Positions 36,790-46,861 of a stretch of DNA of 64,000 nucleotides are shown one piece after another. This DNA comes from Warburgia ugandensis (taxonomy: Eukaryota > Streptophyta > Magnoliopsida > Canellales > Canellaceae), in the NCBI GenBank assembly GCA_035236585.1, contig CP141127.1, positions 70,785,495 to 70,849,494 on the forward strand, given 5' to 3'. Made by a program: the position numbers and the translations under genes. The notes below the pieces were generated by a model. That model ran no database searches and was not told the origin of the DNA. It saw only the letters and a list, made by a program, of their open reading frames with translations. The first letter of the stretch is position 1. The number at the start of each line of letters is the position of its first letter.

Positions 36790-36824
36790 CTGATATATTG
36801 TAAATATTGTTTACAATATATCAG
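36790..36824 (+). promoter_or_regulatory. Perfect 15-bp inverted repeat in LTR F
   Basis: CTGATATATTGTAAA pairs perfectly with TTTACAATATATCAG around a 5-base loop. It is similar in sequence and flanks to the hairpin at 5569-5602, about 430 bases from the LTR end. Confidence 0.65.
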
Positions 36825-37253
36825 ATACAAGGAAGGAGACTTGAGGAAGTAAAGCTTGAAGACATAAGAGCTCAAGATGGTAGAAGACTTGAAGATAATA
36901 ATCTAACAGAGTATATCCCTTGAAGACATGTATTTTTATTTGAGAGCATTGTGTTGTATTGAGAGTTTTTAATGTAAGGTGAGGTTTGAACTTTGGATTA
37001 TGTAATTTGGACAATGGTTTATAATTATAATACCGGGGTGGTGTAAGAGTGAACTACTGGATGATTCCTGGTATTCAATAAAAATTTATTTTATACAAAA
37101 TGTCTAAGTGTATTATGTATCTTGAGGTGAGACTTGGGTTTCACTACAAATGAATTTAAAAGAAAAGAATTTTCGCTACATTCCTTGCCAAAAAAAATTA
37201 CCATTAAGGGCCCCACCTTTGAAAAATGTATTACAATAACCCCGGTCGTCACA

Positions 37254-37769
37254 AGAAGAGACCAATAGGGCCATCACATGCTCGTAGGACCCTCTTACCA
37301 AGACGTGATCTATTGTCACTCCAGTGGCTTTTGAACACTGTGGTTATAGTGGGTGTCTTAAAATCCAAGTGATTTTACCACTCCTTCTGTTAACATTTTT
37401 TGAGGTCTAAATGCCTCCTTACATGAGGATTATATTAACTACCTTGCGCATAACCTAACTAATAAGTAGTAGTCAAATTTGAAAGAGAGGAAGAGCGGTA
37501 GACTAGGCTAATCTAAAAGCATTATCCCCACACAAATTCAAAAAAATCAAAATATTACTGCTTATTAACCTAAGGATTATTTGATTGTGCCCTTTGTTCG
37601 TGCATCATTCTAAGAAGTTAGGCTGCATCATGTAGGTTAGTTTTTCCTCTTTAAAAAAAAAAATCACCATTGTATTAATGATTTGCTTCATTGCATACAA
37701 AGTTGAGAACATGGGCCCACTAAGAAGGGGATAAATTTCATGGATACATAGATGGATATGTTAGATATT
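37254..37769 (+). other. Leader of element E, second part
   Basis: It continues in register from 32489: AGAGACCAATAGGGCCATCA, then the CTCCAGTGGCTTTTGA block (37319) and GAGGTCTAAATGCCTCCTT (37402). It ends just before the ATG of the gag-derived frame. Confidence 0.7.
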
Positions 37770-39355
37770 ATGGAAAGTCAATTGCTTAGGATAGTAGTTT
37801 CTAGGCAAGTTGCCACAACCTCAATACCATAATGATTATACCTATTCTGAGCATCCTTATTCCACTCCTTCATGACCCCCATCATGCTCCACATGTAATG
37901 GTTATTATCAAGAGCCAGTGGATGCACCTAGTGCGTTCACATAGCTAAGCAATTTTTATAATGAGACAAATTACCATGACTATAATGAATGGGTTAGGCA
38001 TCATGAACAACCATGGTCTCAGGATTATCGATATCAAGAAGAACCACAATGGTCCCACCCTAGTCAACACTACCATGATTATCAAGAATGCCAAGGTTAA
38101 CTATCATGGGTTCAACCTACTCAGCACCTTTTCAGTTGCCCCATGCCACAGCAATAGCAACCCTATGTGTTGTTTCCTCCACAGAATAAAGAACAACTAT
38201 TAAAAGATGATATGCAACAACTTTTGAGAGAATAGAACAAGACATGGATGCTCATGAAAAGATGCATGAGGAAATGGAATGAGAGAGGAAGGAATGGCTT
38301 GCAAAAATGAAACCAATATGCGAAAATATTGATAGAAACAATGATGAAACATATGAGATAATAAAACAGATTAGGGATACTAAAGAGCCATTCATTACTG
38401 ATAATAGGATGAAAATTGCTTACAATCCTTTTGAGCCACAAAGTCGACAACCAACCTTAGAAATATCCAACTTATATCTACTTGAGCCATGTCTTGTTCC
38501 TTATTACGATTATGATGAAGAGACTTCCATTGATCAAGAAAATGAAGCTTTAAAAAAATACAACACAAAACCTCTAAATTCATGCCCCGCTTATTTTTAT
38601 AACTTTGATGAAGACACATCCATTGAAGAGATGAATGAATTGTTGGATACTTTGCCTTTCATGGACACTTCACAATGGCAAGTAAGAGTAGAAACTCCCA
38701 CAATACTTAAAATTTTAATAGCGCCTTGTAATGTAGAAGATGTACCTAATTGGACCTACAAATTTTATTTAAACATTAACAAGATAGTCAGGTAGGCCCA
38801 TTTAAAACCTTGCATGTGCCCACAAGATAGGAAGAAAAAGAGTCAGTTGATGTACATCAACCTACTTTAGGGTACACAGCAGAAGATAACGAAGGTTTAA
38901 GCCAAACCTTGTCCCCACCTCTAGCAATCCAAGAAGAACTTTTTTGGGAAAAGCAAAATCAGCTTATACCCCTATTTTAGGATAATGTTAGAGAAATAGA
39001 AGAAAGAGTTAAACTGAATATATTGGTCATTGTTATCCCTCAATTTAGTCAAGTAAAGGACCATTCATCTTCAAATGACCCAACAAAATGCACAATAATA
39101 CATGAAGTCATTGTGTTACCATCACCTCAATTTTTGAGGTAAAGGAATTATATTGACTAATGTGAAATTTTGAAGATGGGGGATCATCAATATGATTCGC
39201 CACAATTAAAATTCATGGTGATCTTCATTGTTTTAATATTACCACCATCAACAATTTTAGGGTGGAGGCAATATAGACATTACCGCGAGATTCTGAAGTG
39301 GAGTGAGAAATCTCGCCATTTTATCTTAGGGTTATGATTAGGACAAATAAGCTGA
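37770..39355 (+). pseudogene. Gag-derived frame of element E, homologous to that of C
   Basis: It begins MESQLLRIVVSRQVA at 37770, like MESQLLKLIASRQVA in C. A 2-base loss near 37822 and a 1-base loss near 38238 together restore the frame, which is open at 38307-38795. It shows YDYDEETSID, FDEDTSIEEMNELLD and TLPFMDTSQWQ, matching C. At 38280 it shares the TGA seen in C at 21210. At 38122 it has CAG where C has a TAG stop. The C-terminal RWxxYIDYHEILK pair is degraded (39138-39300). No RT or integrase is present. It is longer than the C frame by small insertions. Confidence 0.7.
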
Positions 39356-41068
39356 CCCAATTAGCTCTAAGTTTAGAAAGTTAGGTTAGGCTATGTCTTG
39401 CTGAAGACGTAAAACTTAGTGCTTCTTGGGAGGCAACCCAAATATTTTTCAAATCTCCATCTTCTACATACTTCCATTACCATATAAGATCTTATGTTTT
39501 CAAACATTGGAGACAATATTTCATTCAAGTTGGGGGTGTAGATGCACATAAAGATTTTTAATTTCCTTGAGTTATCTTAATTATTTTGAAAAAAAAAAAA
39601 AAAAATTTATGGTAGAGTTCCGTTAATGTAATGAGAATTGGATGTTTAGAACTTAGTAATTCCACTATTTTCACCTTTTAATGGAAATACAAATTATTAG
39701 TTTTGCATATTATTCAAGTGTTGAAGTAGTTTATGAAAGTTAATTCTTGGGAACCATTTACACATAACACATAGTCAAGACTAATAGAAAGGTATGACTT
39801 AGAGACGCTAAGAAAAATGAATGGAGACTTAGAACCTGGTGAATTTAGAGACTATCTTCTTTCAAAGAGTTATAAGTAATTCCATAATTTCTTTAGTGTA
39901 TATAAATTAGTGTGATCTTGTTATCCTTGTTTTGGTTAAACATCAAGAATAAATAGGAGTAATAGCTTTATTTTCAAAAAAATTATTGAATCTGATAGGC
40001 TTTAGGAAACCTAGGAAATGATATAGGCTATCCTTGCTCAACCTAGAGATATAAAGCCTACCCAGTATATCATACCACTAGTTAGCCCCTTTGAGCCTAT
40101 TATTAAGCGTTTTCTTTCTTAACCCCATTTGCCTTAACCCAAAACATGCGAGTAAAATAATAATCAGTACCCATTGTCAAAATAAGTAGAGTTAGTAGAA
40201 AAAGTTCAAAAATAGGACAAAAAGTCAAAGAAGTGTGAAAGTTAGTTGTCTTTCTTCCAAAGATAATAATATATATATATATATATAATATGAAAGAGAA
40301 AGACAAAAATATGAAAGAGATATTCACTTCAAGTACAACCCAAAAGAAAAGTTGTCCTAACAGATATTCATTAAAGACCTCTACTCAATTGTGAACCTTT
40401 GAAATCCTTATACCATTCTTTTCTGAACCTGTCCTAAGCCAACGTTTTGTCATAGTTAAAGACTCATTGATCTTAGGTGGAACATAGCCTTAAAAAGGAG
40501 ATAAAAAAAATAAATTGAGGTAAAAGACTCCTAATATTCTTAGTGGTAACATCTATTCTTAAGGATTACTTTTCTTTATCTCATGAGCATTAAAAAGATT
40601 TATGTGAACCATTAGCTTATTGGATTCGGTCACATAATGAGAGAAATATATTTAGACCCTTATCTAAGAGTTTCATTTCTAAAAGTATACCATGCGGATT
40701 TGAGGTCAAGACATATTTCTAATGGAATTTAAGCATATAACTCAAATAAAATGTCTTTAATATGTGTTTAATGTGTAAAATTGGCAAGTCTTCTCCATTA
40801 AGTTGTAAAAGACTAATGGAATGCTAATGAATGGGGACTCTCTAAGATAAAATAGGGGACTCGACCTTATTAAATTTTGTGGGTATATTCACTGCAAACC
40901 CTCACGAGACATAACTTGTCTACTATGGGTAACCCAGGGGTTCAAGGGCTTGTTGCATATGTTAAATGCAATCATGAGTACCTACAAAAGTGGCACCTTG
41001 TATTAGTTTTTATAAAATGATTTTTTGCATATTTTGCTCAAGACTAGCAAAATGTTGATTGGTGGGTG
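39356..41068 (+). other. 3' untranslated region of element E
   Basis: Collinear with the 3' region of C and G: GCTTCTTGGGAGGCAACCCA (39421), an AGACAATATTTCATTCAAG block (39511), a (TA)n run at 40270-40287, and GATTGGTGGGTG immediately before the LTR (41057-41068) as polypurine tract. No genes are supported. Confidence 0.7.
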
Positions 41069-43096
41069 TGTTAAGTGTTCAATTTTGGTCAAAATACCCC
41101 TAATTTAGCATTCAATTAGATCATCTAACCAATCAAATTTGCAATTTTTAGCTTAATTTTGATTCTCGCCCTAATTGATCATCTGACCATAAATTTGTCA
41201 AAATTAATGATCAGATGATCATCAAAGCTAATCAGAGGTATAATGTATAGTTTAGATTACTCTAATGTGGTCTTTTGTTTTTGCAAATTAACCAGAAGAA
41301 GCTAAGATGGCTCAAATCAAATTTAACAGTGCAGATTATCCAAGGAGGCATTGAATAAACCAGAACACTCACAAAGCAAGATTGGATGGTTTCCTAAAAG
41401 GAAAGAAGTTCTAATAAGGAAAGGAGACCATGGATAAGATTCAAAGATATTGAAGTTTCCTAGTAGGAAACTAACTCCCCACCATAAGAAAAAGATAAGG
41501 AAAGTGGGGGAGAATAGAATTAGAAAGGAGGAAGGCTTTATAAGAGAGAAACTGTGAGAGTCTTGGGAAGTTCTTTAGTTTACTTTTTATTTTTCCTTTG
41601 CTTACCTGTTTCCCATCATCATTTTGTTTGTTTTAGCATCGGTCCTTTCTCTTCCATACCTCCCTTAGTTCACTGCAGTCTGTTATTTTTTCGTTTTCCA
41701 TTCATCATCCCTCTGTTTTATTCACCACACCAAGCACAATGCCCATACCTCCCATTGTTTTCTCCTTCTCAACCAAACCCAAACTCACTTTCCCTCTCTA
41801 AGTCTCTCTTTGTTCTATCGCATAGACCCAAACAACCTCCCCTCTCACTCTCCACGCACCACCATCTCTCTCTTGTTTTTCTCTTTCCTTCCTAGTCCGT
41901 TCCACTCCCTCCACCAGCACTTTCTTCTCCTTTACCCAATTCCCTTCCCAATCAACCATCCCTTCTCTATCTTCTTCTACACAAGCATAGTCATTATAGT
42001 TCCCCCTTTGTTCTCCTTTGTTCATCGTCATTTTCCCATCACTAGTACCTGTCTATTTCATAGCACCTAGCACTTGGTCATCTTACACCACTAGAATTCC
42101 TGTCCAAGCCAATACTACACTGCTAAGAGCACACCACATTATCTTCTTCTTTCTTCAAAGCTCGAGCTCTATCAATGACCACCAAACAGTACTGGCCTCT
42201 CACCTCTGCTAGTCGACTCCCTCATCACCACATCCACATCCGGCATCCCGACACCCCAAACCAGTTACTCCTCCACAGTCAAGCTAGCACTGTCCACCAG
42301 CATCCCCTTGCTTCTTCACCACTCCAGATGCCCAATCCTCCTCCTCCTCTAGCATTCCATCTCCCCCTCCATCGAGTTTCCTCTTTCCCTATTTCTTTTT
42401 TTTTAATCAAATTCTCAAAATTTTCATTTTTGCCCATTGCATATATGATTTAATTCTAGTTGTGTCCCCTTTTTAATTACATCTATGTCCATAATGCTAT
42501 TCCAATTTTATTTTGTGCATGTTCCGTTATCCAGGAATTGCATTATTTGAACAGATTTAATTAAAGCTTAACCTAATCAATGGGTTAGCCTCAACAACCA
42601 AGATTTCTATGCTTCTCCTTTGTTTCTTATTAGATTTTCAATTAACTTTTAGACATCATTCTTAGGACATTCCTCGGTTAAATTAACATCTTTAATCTTT
42701 AATCTAAAATCCAAAAAGTGATTTAGACTATCTAAATCCCAAAATCCTTATTTAGCCTAGATCGTTAAGATTTTGAGGAATCTGCCTGATCCATCCAACC
42801 ATTGGATCCTTAATCAAAAGCACCATAAAGAAATTGATGAATGATGATCAAAGTTTATGAGACCAAATTTGAAGAAATTGACTTTGCCTAAGCTAGGAAA
42901 GTAGATTTTTCTTGTATTTTTAGGTAAATTTCTATCTTTTTAAATTGGACCTATGTAATTTTCATTGATTAGATATATCCAAAGTTTGATTACACTTTTA
43001 GTTAATTTTTGTCATTTAATTTTAATTTTTGAACAATTAAATTTTATTTAAAATACAAATTCTTAAAGCGAGTCCTTGTGGAATCAACTCATACTT
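41069..43096 (+). mobile_element. 3' LTR of element E, right end lost
   Basis: It begins TGTTAAGTGTTCAATTTTGG, with a TATA box (TATAAG) at 41539-41544 and a CT-rich tract at about 41580-42400. It runs to AAAGCGAGTCCTTGTGGAAT and CATACTT, where the 5' LTR continues for about 45 bases more. Here it is replaced by an inverted LTR tip. Confidence 0.85.
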
Positions 43097-43129
43097 AGGG
43101 TTATTTTGACCAAAATTGAATACTTAACA
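43097..43129 (-). repeat. Inverted 33-bp copy of the LTR start at the end of element E
   Basis: On the minus strand this reads TGTTAAGTATTCAATTTTGG and continues TCAAAATAACCCT. It matches the first 33 bases of the E LTR at 31 positions. It ends with ACA directly before the resumed integrase of D. Confidence 0.9.
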
Positions 43130-43130
43130 A

Positions 43131-44040
43131 TCAACTTACCAAGCTTTATATCTAAGAGATAGTTAGTCTATATGGGGTTCCCTTGGTTATCATTTTAGAC
43201 AGGGATAATAGGTTTACATCCCATTTTTGGTAGAGTGTCTAGGAAGGGTTAGAGACCTCTACGCATTTTAACATAGCATTTCACCCTCAGATCAATGCTT
43301 AGTCAGAGAGAATTATTTAGACGCCAGAGGATATGCTGAGAGCCTGGGCACTAGACTGGAAGGGTTGTTGGGATGAGCATCTACCATTAGTAGAGTTCAC
43401 CTACAACAATAGCTATCACTTGAACATAGATATGGATCCCTATGAGGTGTTTCATCGTAGGCCAAGTCATATGCCGACATGCTAGAGTGACATTGGTGAG
43501 AAACAGTTTGTCAGATCGGAGTTGATAGAGCAGTGCATAGAAAAGGTGAGGCTAATTCAGAGGCGTCTGATGGCTACAGATAGTAGATAGAAGGGCTATA
43601 CCAATACGATGGGGAGAGATTTAGAGTTTCAGGTCAAAGACCATATTTTTCTGAGAGTATCTCCAACCAAATGTGTGATGATATTTGGGGTGAAGGTTTC
43701 TAGGGCTATTCGAGATACTCTAGAGGATTAGCAAAGTTACCTATAGGTTAGCACTTCCTCCCTCACTGGCGGATGTTCATGACGTATTTCATATTTTTAT
43801 ACTGATGAAATACATCCTAGACTCTACTCATATCATGGATCAGGTACCATCAACTTATAGCCAAACTTGACATATCAAGATTAGCCAATACGGATCCTTG
43901 ATAGGAAGGAGAAGGTCTTACGAACCAAGATTATCCTTCTCATCAAGGTTCGGTGGTAGCATCCCTTGTATGAGGAGGCCACTTGGGAGGTTGAGGAGGA
44001 TATGAGATAGAAATTCCTAGAGTTGTTCTAACTTGTTGAT
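43131..44040 (+). pseudogene. pol: Element D pol, second part: integrase core, C-terminus and chromodomain
   Basis: It continues the integrase interrupted at 29611. Recognisable in shifting frames are YGVPLVIILDRDNRF (second catalytic Asp, 43170-43210) and a degraded TDGQSERIIQTLED region with the catalytic Glu (about 43290-43320). LPLVEFTYNNSYH (43381), RDLEFQVKDHIFLRVSP (43618) and LPPSLADVHDVFH (43755) follow. The end resembles the Tekay chromodomain: RILDRKEKVLRTKI and EEATWEVEEDMR (43890-44010). That domain is known to direct integration to heterochromatin. Multiple stops and shifts. Confidence 0.8.
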
Positions 44041-44088
44041 CCACATTTGCACAATTTCAGGGATGAAATTTTTATAAGGCGAGAAAAG
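44041..44088 (+). other. 3' untranslated tail and polypurine-like tract of element D
   Basis: AATTTCAGGGATGAAATTTT followed by AAGGCGAGAAAAG. This is the arrangement seen after the Tekay pol frame, just before the 3' LTR. Confidence 0.6.
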
Positions 44089-45614
44089 TGTAATATATAT
44101 AAATATACAATTCCAATGAATATATCAATGCATTTACAAAAAACGGGATAAATTTTTATTATTATTTATCTCCTTATATGTCTTAACTGTTAAAGGGGAG
44201 GTATTTACCAATTTGAATGAATGCGCTAGGAAATTAAGTTAGGATAACAATTAAAGAGATATTTTTGGGTTAATCTGAAGATTGAGAAATGATTTTCCAA
44301 GATAAGTGAAAGATTAAAAAAACCGCATCAAGTGATCCCATAAAAGATAATTGTAATTAAAAAAGATGTTGAAATCATGGAAGAGCATACCACTTATTAA
44401 GGGAAGGTCCTAGTTTAAGCCCAACTCAAAGTACACAGAGAAATTCCAACTATCTAGAAATTGAAAATAAATTCTATTATTAGTCAGGGTACAATCACAA
44501 AATTTACCCTAAATAAGATATAATTGTAAAGAATAATACAAATGCAGGGTTTTAATTCAAAGATCTTATTAGTAGGGCACATGCTTAAAAGGGCAAATCA
44601 GAGCCAGCCACGTGTTAGCACATGTCAATGGCAACTAGCTTCCCCCTTGAGGCCACCAATCCACCTCACCATGTATAATACCCAAGTATATAATGGACTC
44701 ATCTTACAGGCTGCAACGAATTCCAGCCCATGCGTGGTGAGGAAGAAGATGACCCAGCAAGCAGAGCAAGGAGGAAATCTGGGGGGAAGACTACTGGGGA
44801 GACAGGAAAGATCATGAGGAACCTGGGATTTGAGGGATGTAGGAAGAAGTAAGTGCTATGTAGATTGGAAGAAGTGGAGCTTCTACCTGAGATGGAACTC
44901 CACGCTGGAAAGCTTCCTGCTACTCAAAAGCTGACTTAGGAGGAGAAGAAAGATAATAGTTTACCTCCAACATAAAGGATGGAGCTTGGGAAGTTGCAAG
45001 GCGAGCTGTAAGTGGGGCTTCTGTCTGAGCTGGAATTCCACAGAGGAACAAGTAAAGTTTAGAACTCACGAAGGCAAGCTTTAGATCCAACTATCCAAAG
45101 CTCCAAACAGGTAGGGGATTTTAGGAAGAATCACTAATACTAGCTTAGATTAGCACAGAAAATGACAACTTTTCCATTGCACTATAAGGTTTTTTCTTCC
45201 TGATGCATCAGTACCCTACATGGGGAATGTTTTTAGAAACGTGTCTTAATTTGCTTGCTAAAAGTTGAATCCAATTATTTCCTTGAATATATGTAAGCTT
45301 ATGAAGTATAATAGCTAAATCTTTAACTTGTACACCATTTAAATGGACTAGTAATTCATGAAAGCCCAAACCATAGGCATGCTTTGTTCCTGTGAACTGC
45401 TAGTACTAGAAAACAGGGGATGAATCTCACGTTAGAAACACCCCTATGCTCCACCTAATTTGATAAATTGACTTCTGGGTCTTCTGTATAGAAGCTCAAG
45501 CTTTAATCTGGTGCATTAAATCTTGGGTCTTTGTTATTCTCAACTTGAGATTTTACTATGCAAACCAAATCAAGGACTGGCACACCATATTTCCTACACA
45601 TAGTGCTGGGAAAT
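44089..45614 (+). mobile_element. Probable 3' LTR of element D, first segment
   Basis: It begins TGTAATATATATAAATATAC right after the polypurine-like tract, as expected for a Tekay LTR (TGTAA...). It has no gene. An open frame at 44542-44817 and the purine-rich stretch after it have no recognised motif. It is interrupted at 45615 by the TRIM-like LTR. There is no matching 5' LTR in the window, so this rests on context. Confidence 0.5.
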
Positions 45615-45935
45615 TGTCACGCCCCCCGATGTGGGTGGCTAACCGCACACGAGCGGAAGCGTGGGAGTCCACGCGCAGACGCGTGTCCCCTAAGGGGGAG
45701 AGGGCTACCGTTGCCGTCTGCCAAGATGGCTTGAAGGGGAGGCCCCAAGATAGTCTGAGGGGATGAAAGCAGGATGCGCTGAGAGTTAGTCCCACATCGC
45801 CAGGAGGAAAGTTCCTGGGCAGCTGATAAGGGTCTGGGTGAGCTTTACCAGTAACAAGGCCTTTTAAAACCGTGCGGGCTTTGGCATAAAGCGGACAATA
45901 TCGTTACTGAGGGAGCCCAGACCCGGGGCATTATA
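45615..45935 (+). mobile_element. TRIM-like solo LTR, 321 bp
   Basis: A sharply GC-richer block in AT-rich surroundings. It begins TGTCACGCCCCCCGATGTGG and ends GACCCGGGGCATTATA, where the usual ending is ...TTACA. It is flanked by GAAAT on both sides (45610-45614 and 45936-45940), a perfect 5-bp target duplication. It contains AGTCCCACATCG, TTTTAAAACC and GCGGACAATATCG, blocks I know from plant TRIM-type LTRs. No second LTR or internal part remains, so it is a solo LTR. The two overlapping open frames on opposite strands here are not genes. Confidence 0.8.
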
Positions 45936-45940
45936 GAAAT

Positions 45941-46861
45941 GGTGCCCAATCCTAGCTTGAAATCTCAACCTTAAAACTTCAAATTTGAAAAACTAAATTG
46001 TGGGTCTTCAAGAGAAGACATTAATCTCTCAAGATGTGGTGGAACTTAACCATGAACAAGATCATCAACTTACTGGTTTGAGGGCCAAAGCAGGGTGAAA
46101 AGAGCACCATTTCTTGCACGTTGCCTATAGAAAAGTGGCACCTCCTTCCTCTTCCTGCTGAGCTTCCCAGAAGTTGTGTGGTGGATGTCAGGGTTTTCTG
46201 ATATGGACAATAGTCAAAAACTAAATCCCACCCCAAGCATAATGAACTAGGAGAACTTGGGGAAGGAAAGAGCAGTACACACCATTTTCTTGCATGGTTA
46301 TGTAGGAAAATGGTGCCTTTATCTTTCCTCATCTCTAACTTTAAACAAAATTGAACCAAATTGTCAAGTTAGAAATCAATAGATTCAGCTATCAATTGTA
46401 CAGGAATAGTGACTTGCTTAAGCTACATTAACTGAATTTGTGAATGTCTTAAGTATACTTATGTTGGAATGAAAATGTTTACACATTGAGTGAACTTGTG
46501 AATGTTTTAAGCACACTAGTGTTCTAATTGAAAATGCTTAAGCTTCTAAGTTGAAATATTACGAGGAGTCTCAAACAAAAAGTTCCTAAGTGGTAGGCTA
46601 AGATCAATACTATTTTACATAGAGATATGGTTGAGTAATAGTGTTGCAGAACAAGAAAAGAGGCAAGAGTAAGTAAATTCTTTTCCTGTAATGTCCTAAT
46701 CATTATAATCCATGATGCTAGCAATGTGAGGCTCACATACAAACTTAGTCCCTACCTATACCTTACTTAGTTTTAAAACTATGATTCTAGCTAAGATGAA
46801 CCATGCGCTTAATTACTTGTAGAACTAAGTTGCACTATCATAGATACCATTGCTTGAGAAA
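45941..46861 (+). mobile_element. Probable 3' LTR of element D, second segment
   Basis: Non-coding sequence between the TRIM-like solo LTR and element G. It ends with AGAAA (46857-46861), the left target duplication of G. Minus-strand open frames at 46021-46359 and 46524-46742 show no motif. Confidence 0.4.

Larger units (their letters stand above)
32495..37253 (+). mobile_element. Element F: probable 4.76-kb solo LTR (Tekay-like)
   Basis: A clean insertion in the leader of E. It is flanked by AAAAG (32490-32494) and AGAAG (37254-37258); the uninterrupted leader of C has AGAAG there, so the left copy has one change. It starts CATAACACCCCTAACTTTTG, close to the TGTAACACCC start of Tekay LTRs, and ends GGTCGTCACA. 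It has a TATA box (TATAAATA, 33053-33060), a (CT)n tract after it (33176-33232), a GC-richer patch at about 33690-33900, and a hairpin at 36790-36824. No gag or pol is present. The length is near the 4.85 kb estimated for the probable 3' LTR of D. GGTATCAGTGG near 36391 resembles a tRNA-Met primer site, so a rearranged short element is an alternative. Confidence 0.6.
29612..43129 (+). mobile_element. Element E: non-autonomous Athila-like retrotransposon, sister of C
   Basis: It is inserted in the integrase of chromovirus D. LTRs are 29612-31730 and 41069-43096, the latter ending abnormally. The internal part has a degenerate tRNA-Asp primer site, a leader interrupted by solo LTR F, a single decayed gag-derived frame like that of C (37770-39355), and a 3' untranslated region. 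RT, RNase H and integrase are absent. Its right end consists of an inverted copy of the LTR tip (43097-43129). Confidence 0.8.

Noticed and set aside
45545..45795. Two overlapping open frames of 73 and 79 codons on opposite strands
   Set aside because: Both fall across the GC-rich TRIM-like solo LTR, where stop codons are rare by composition. No protein motif is seen.
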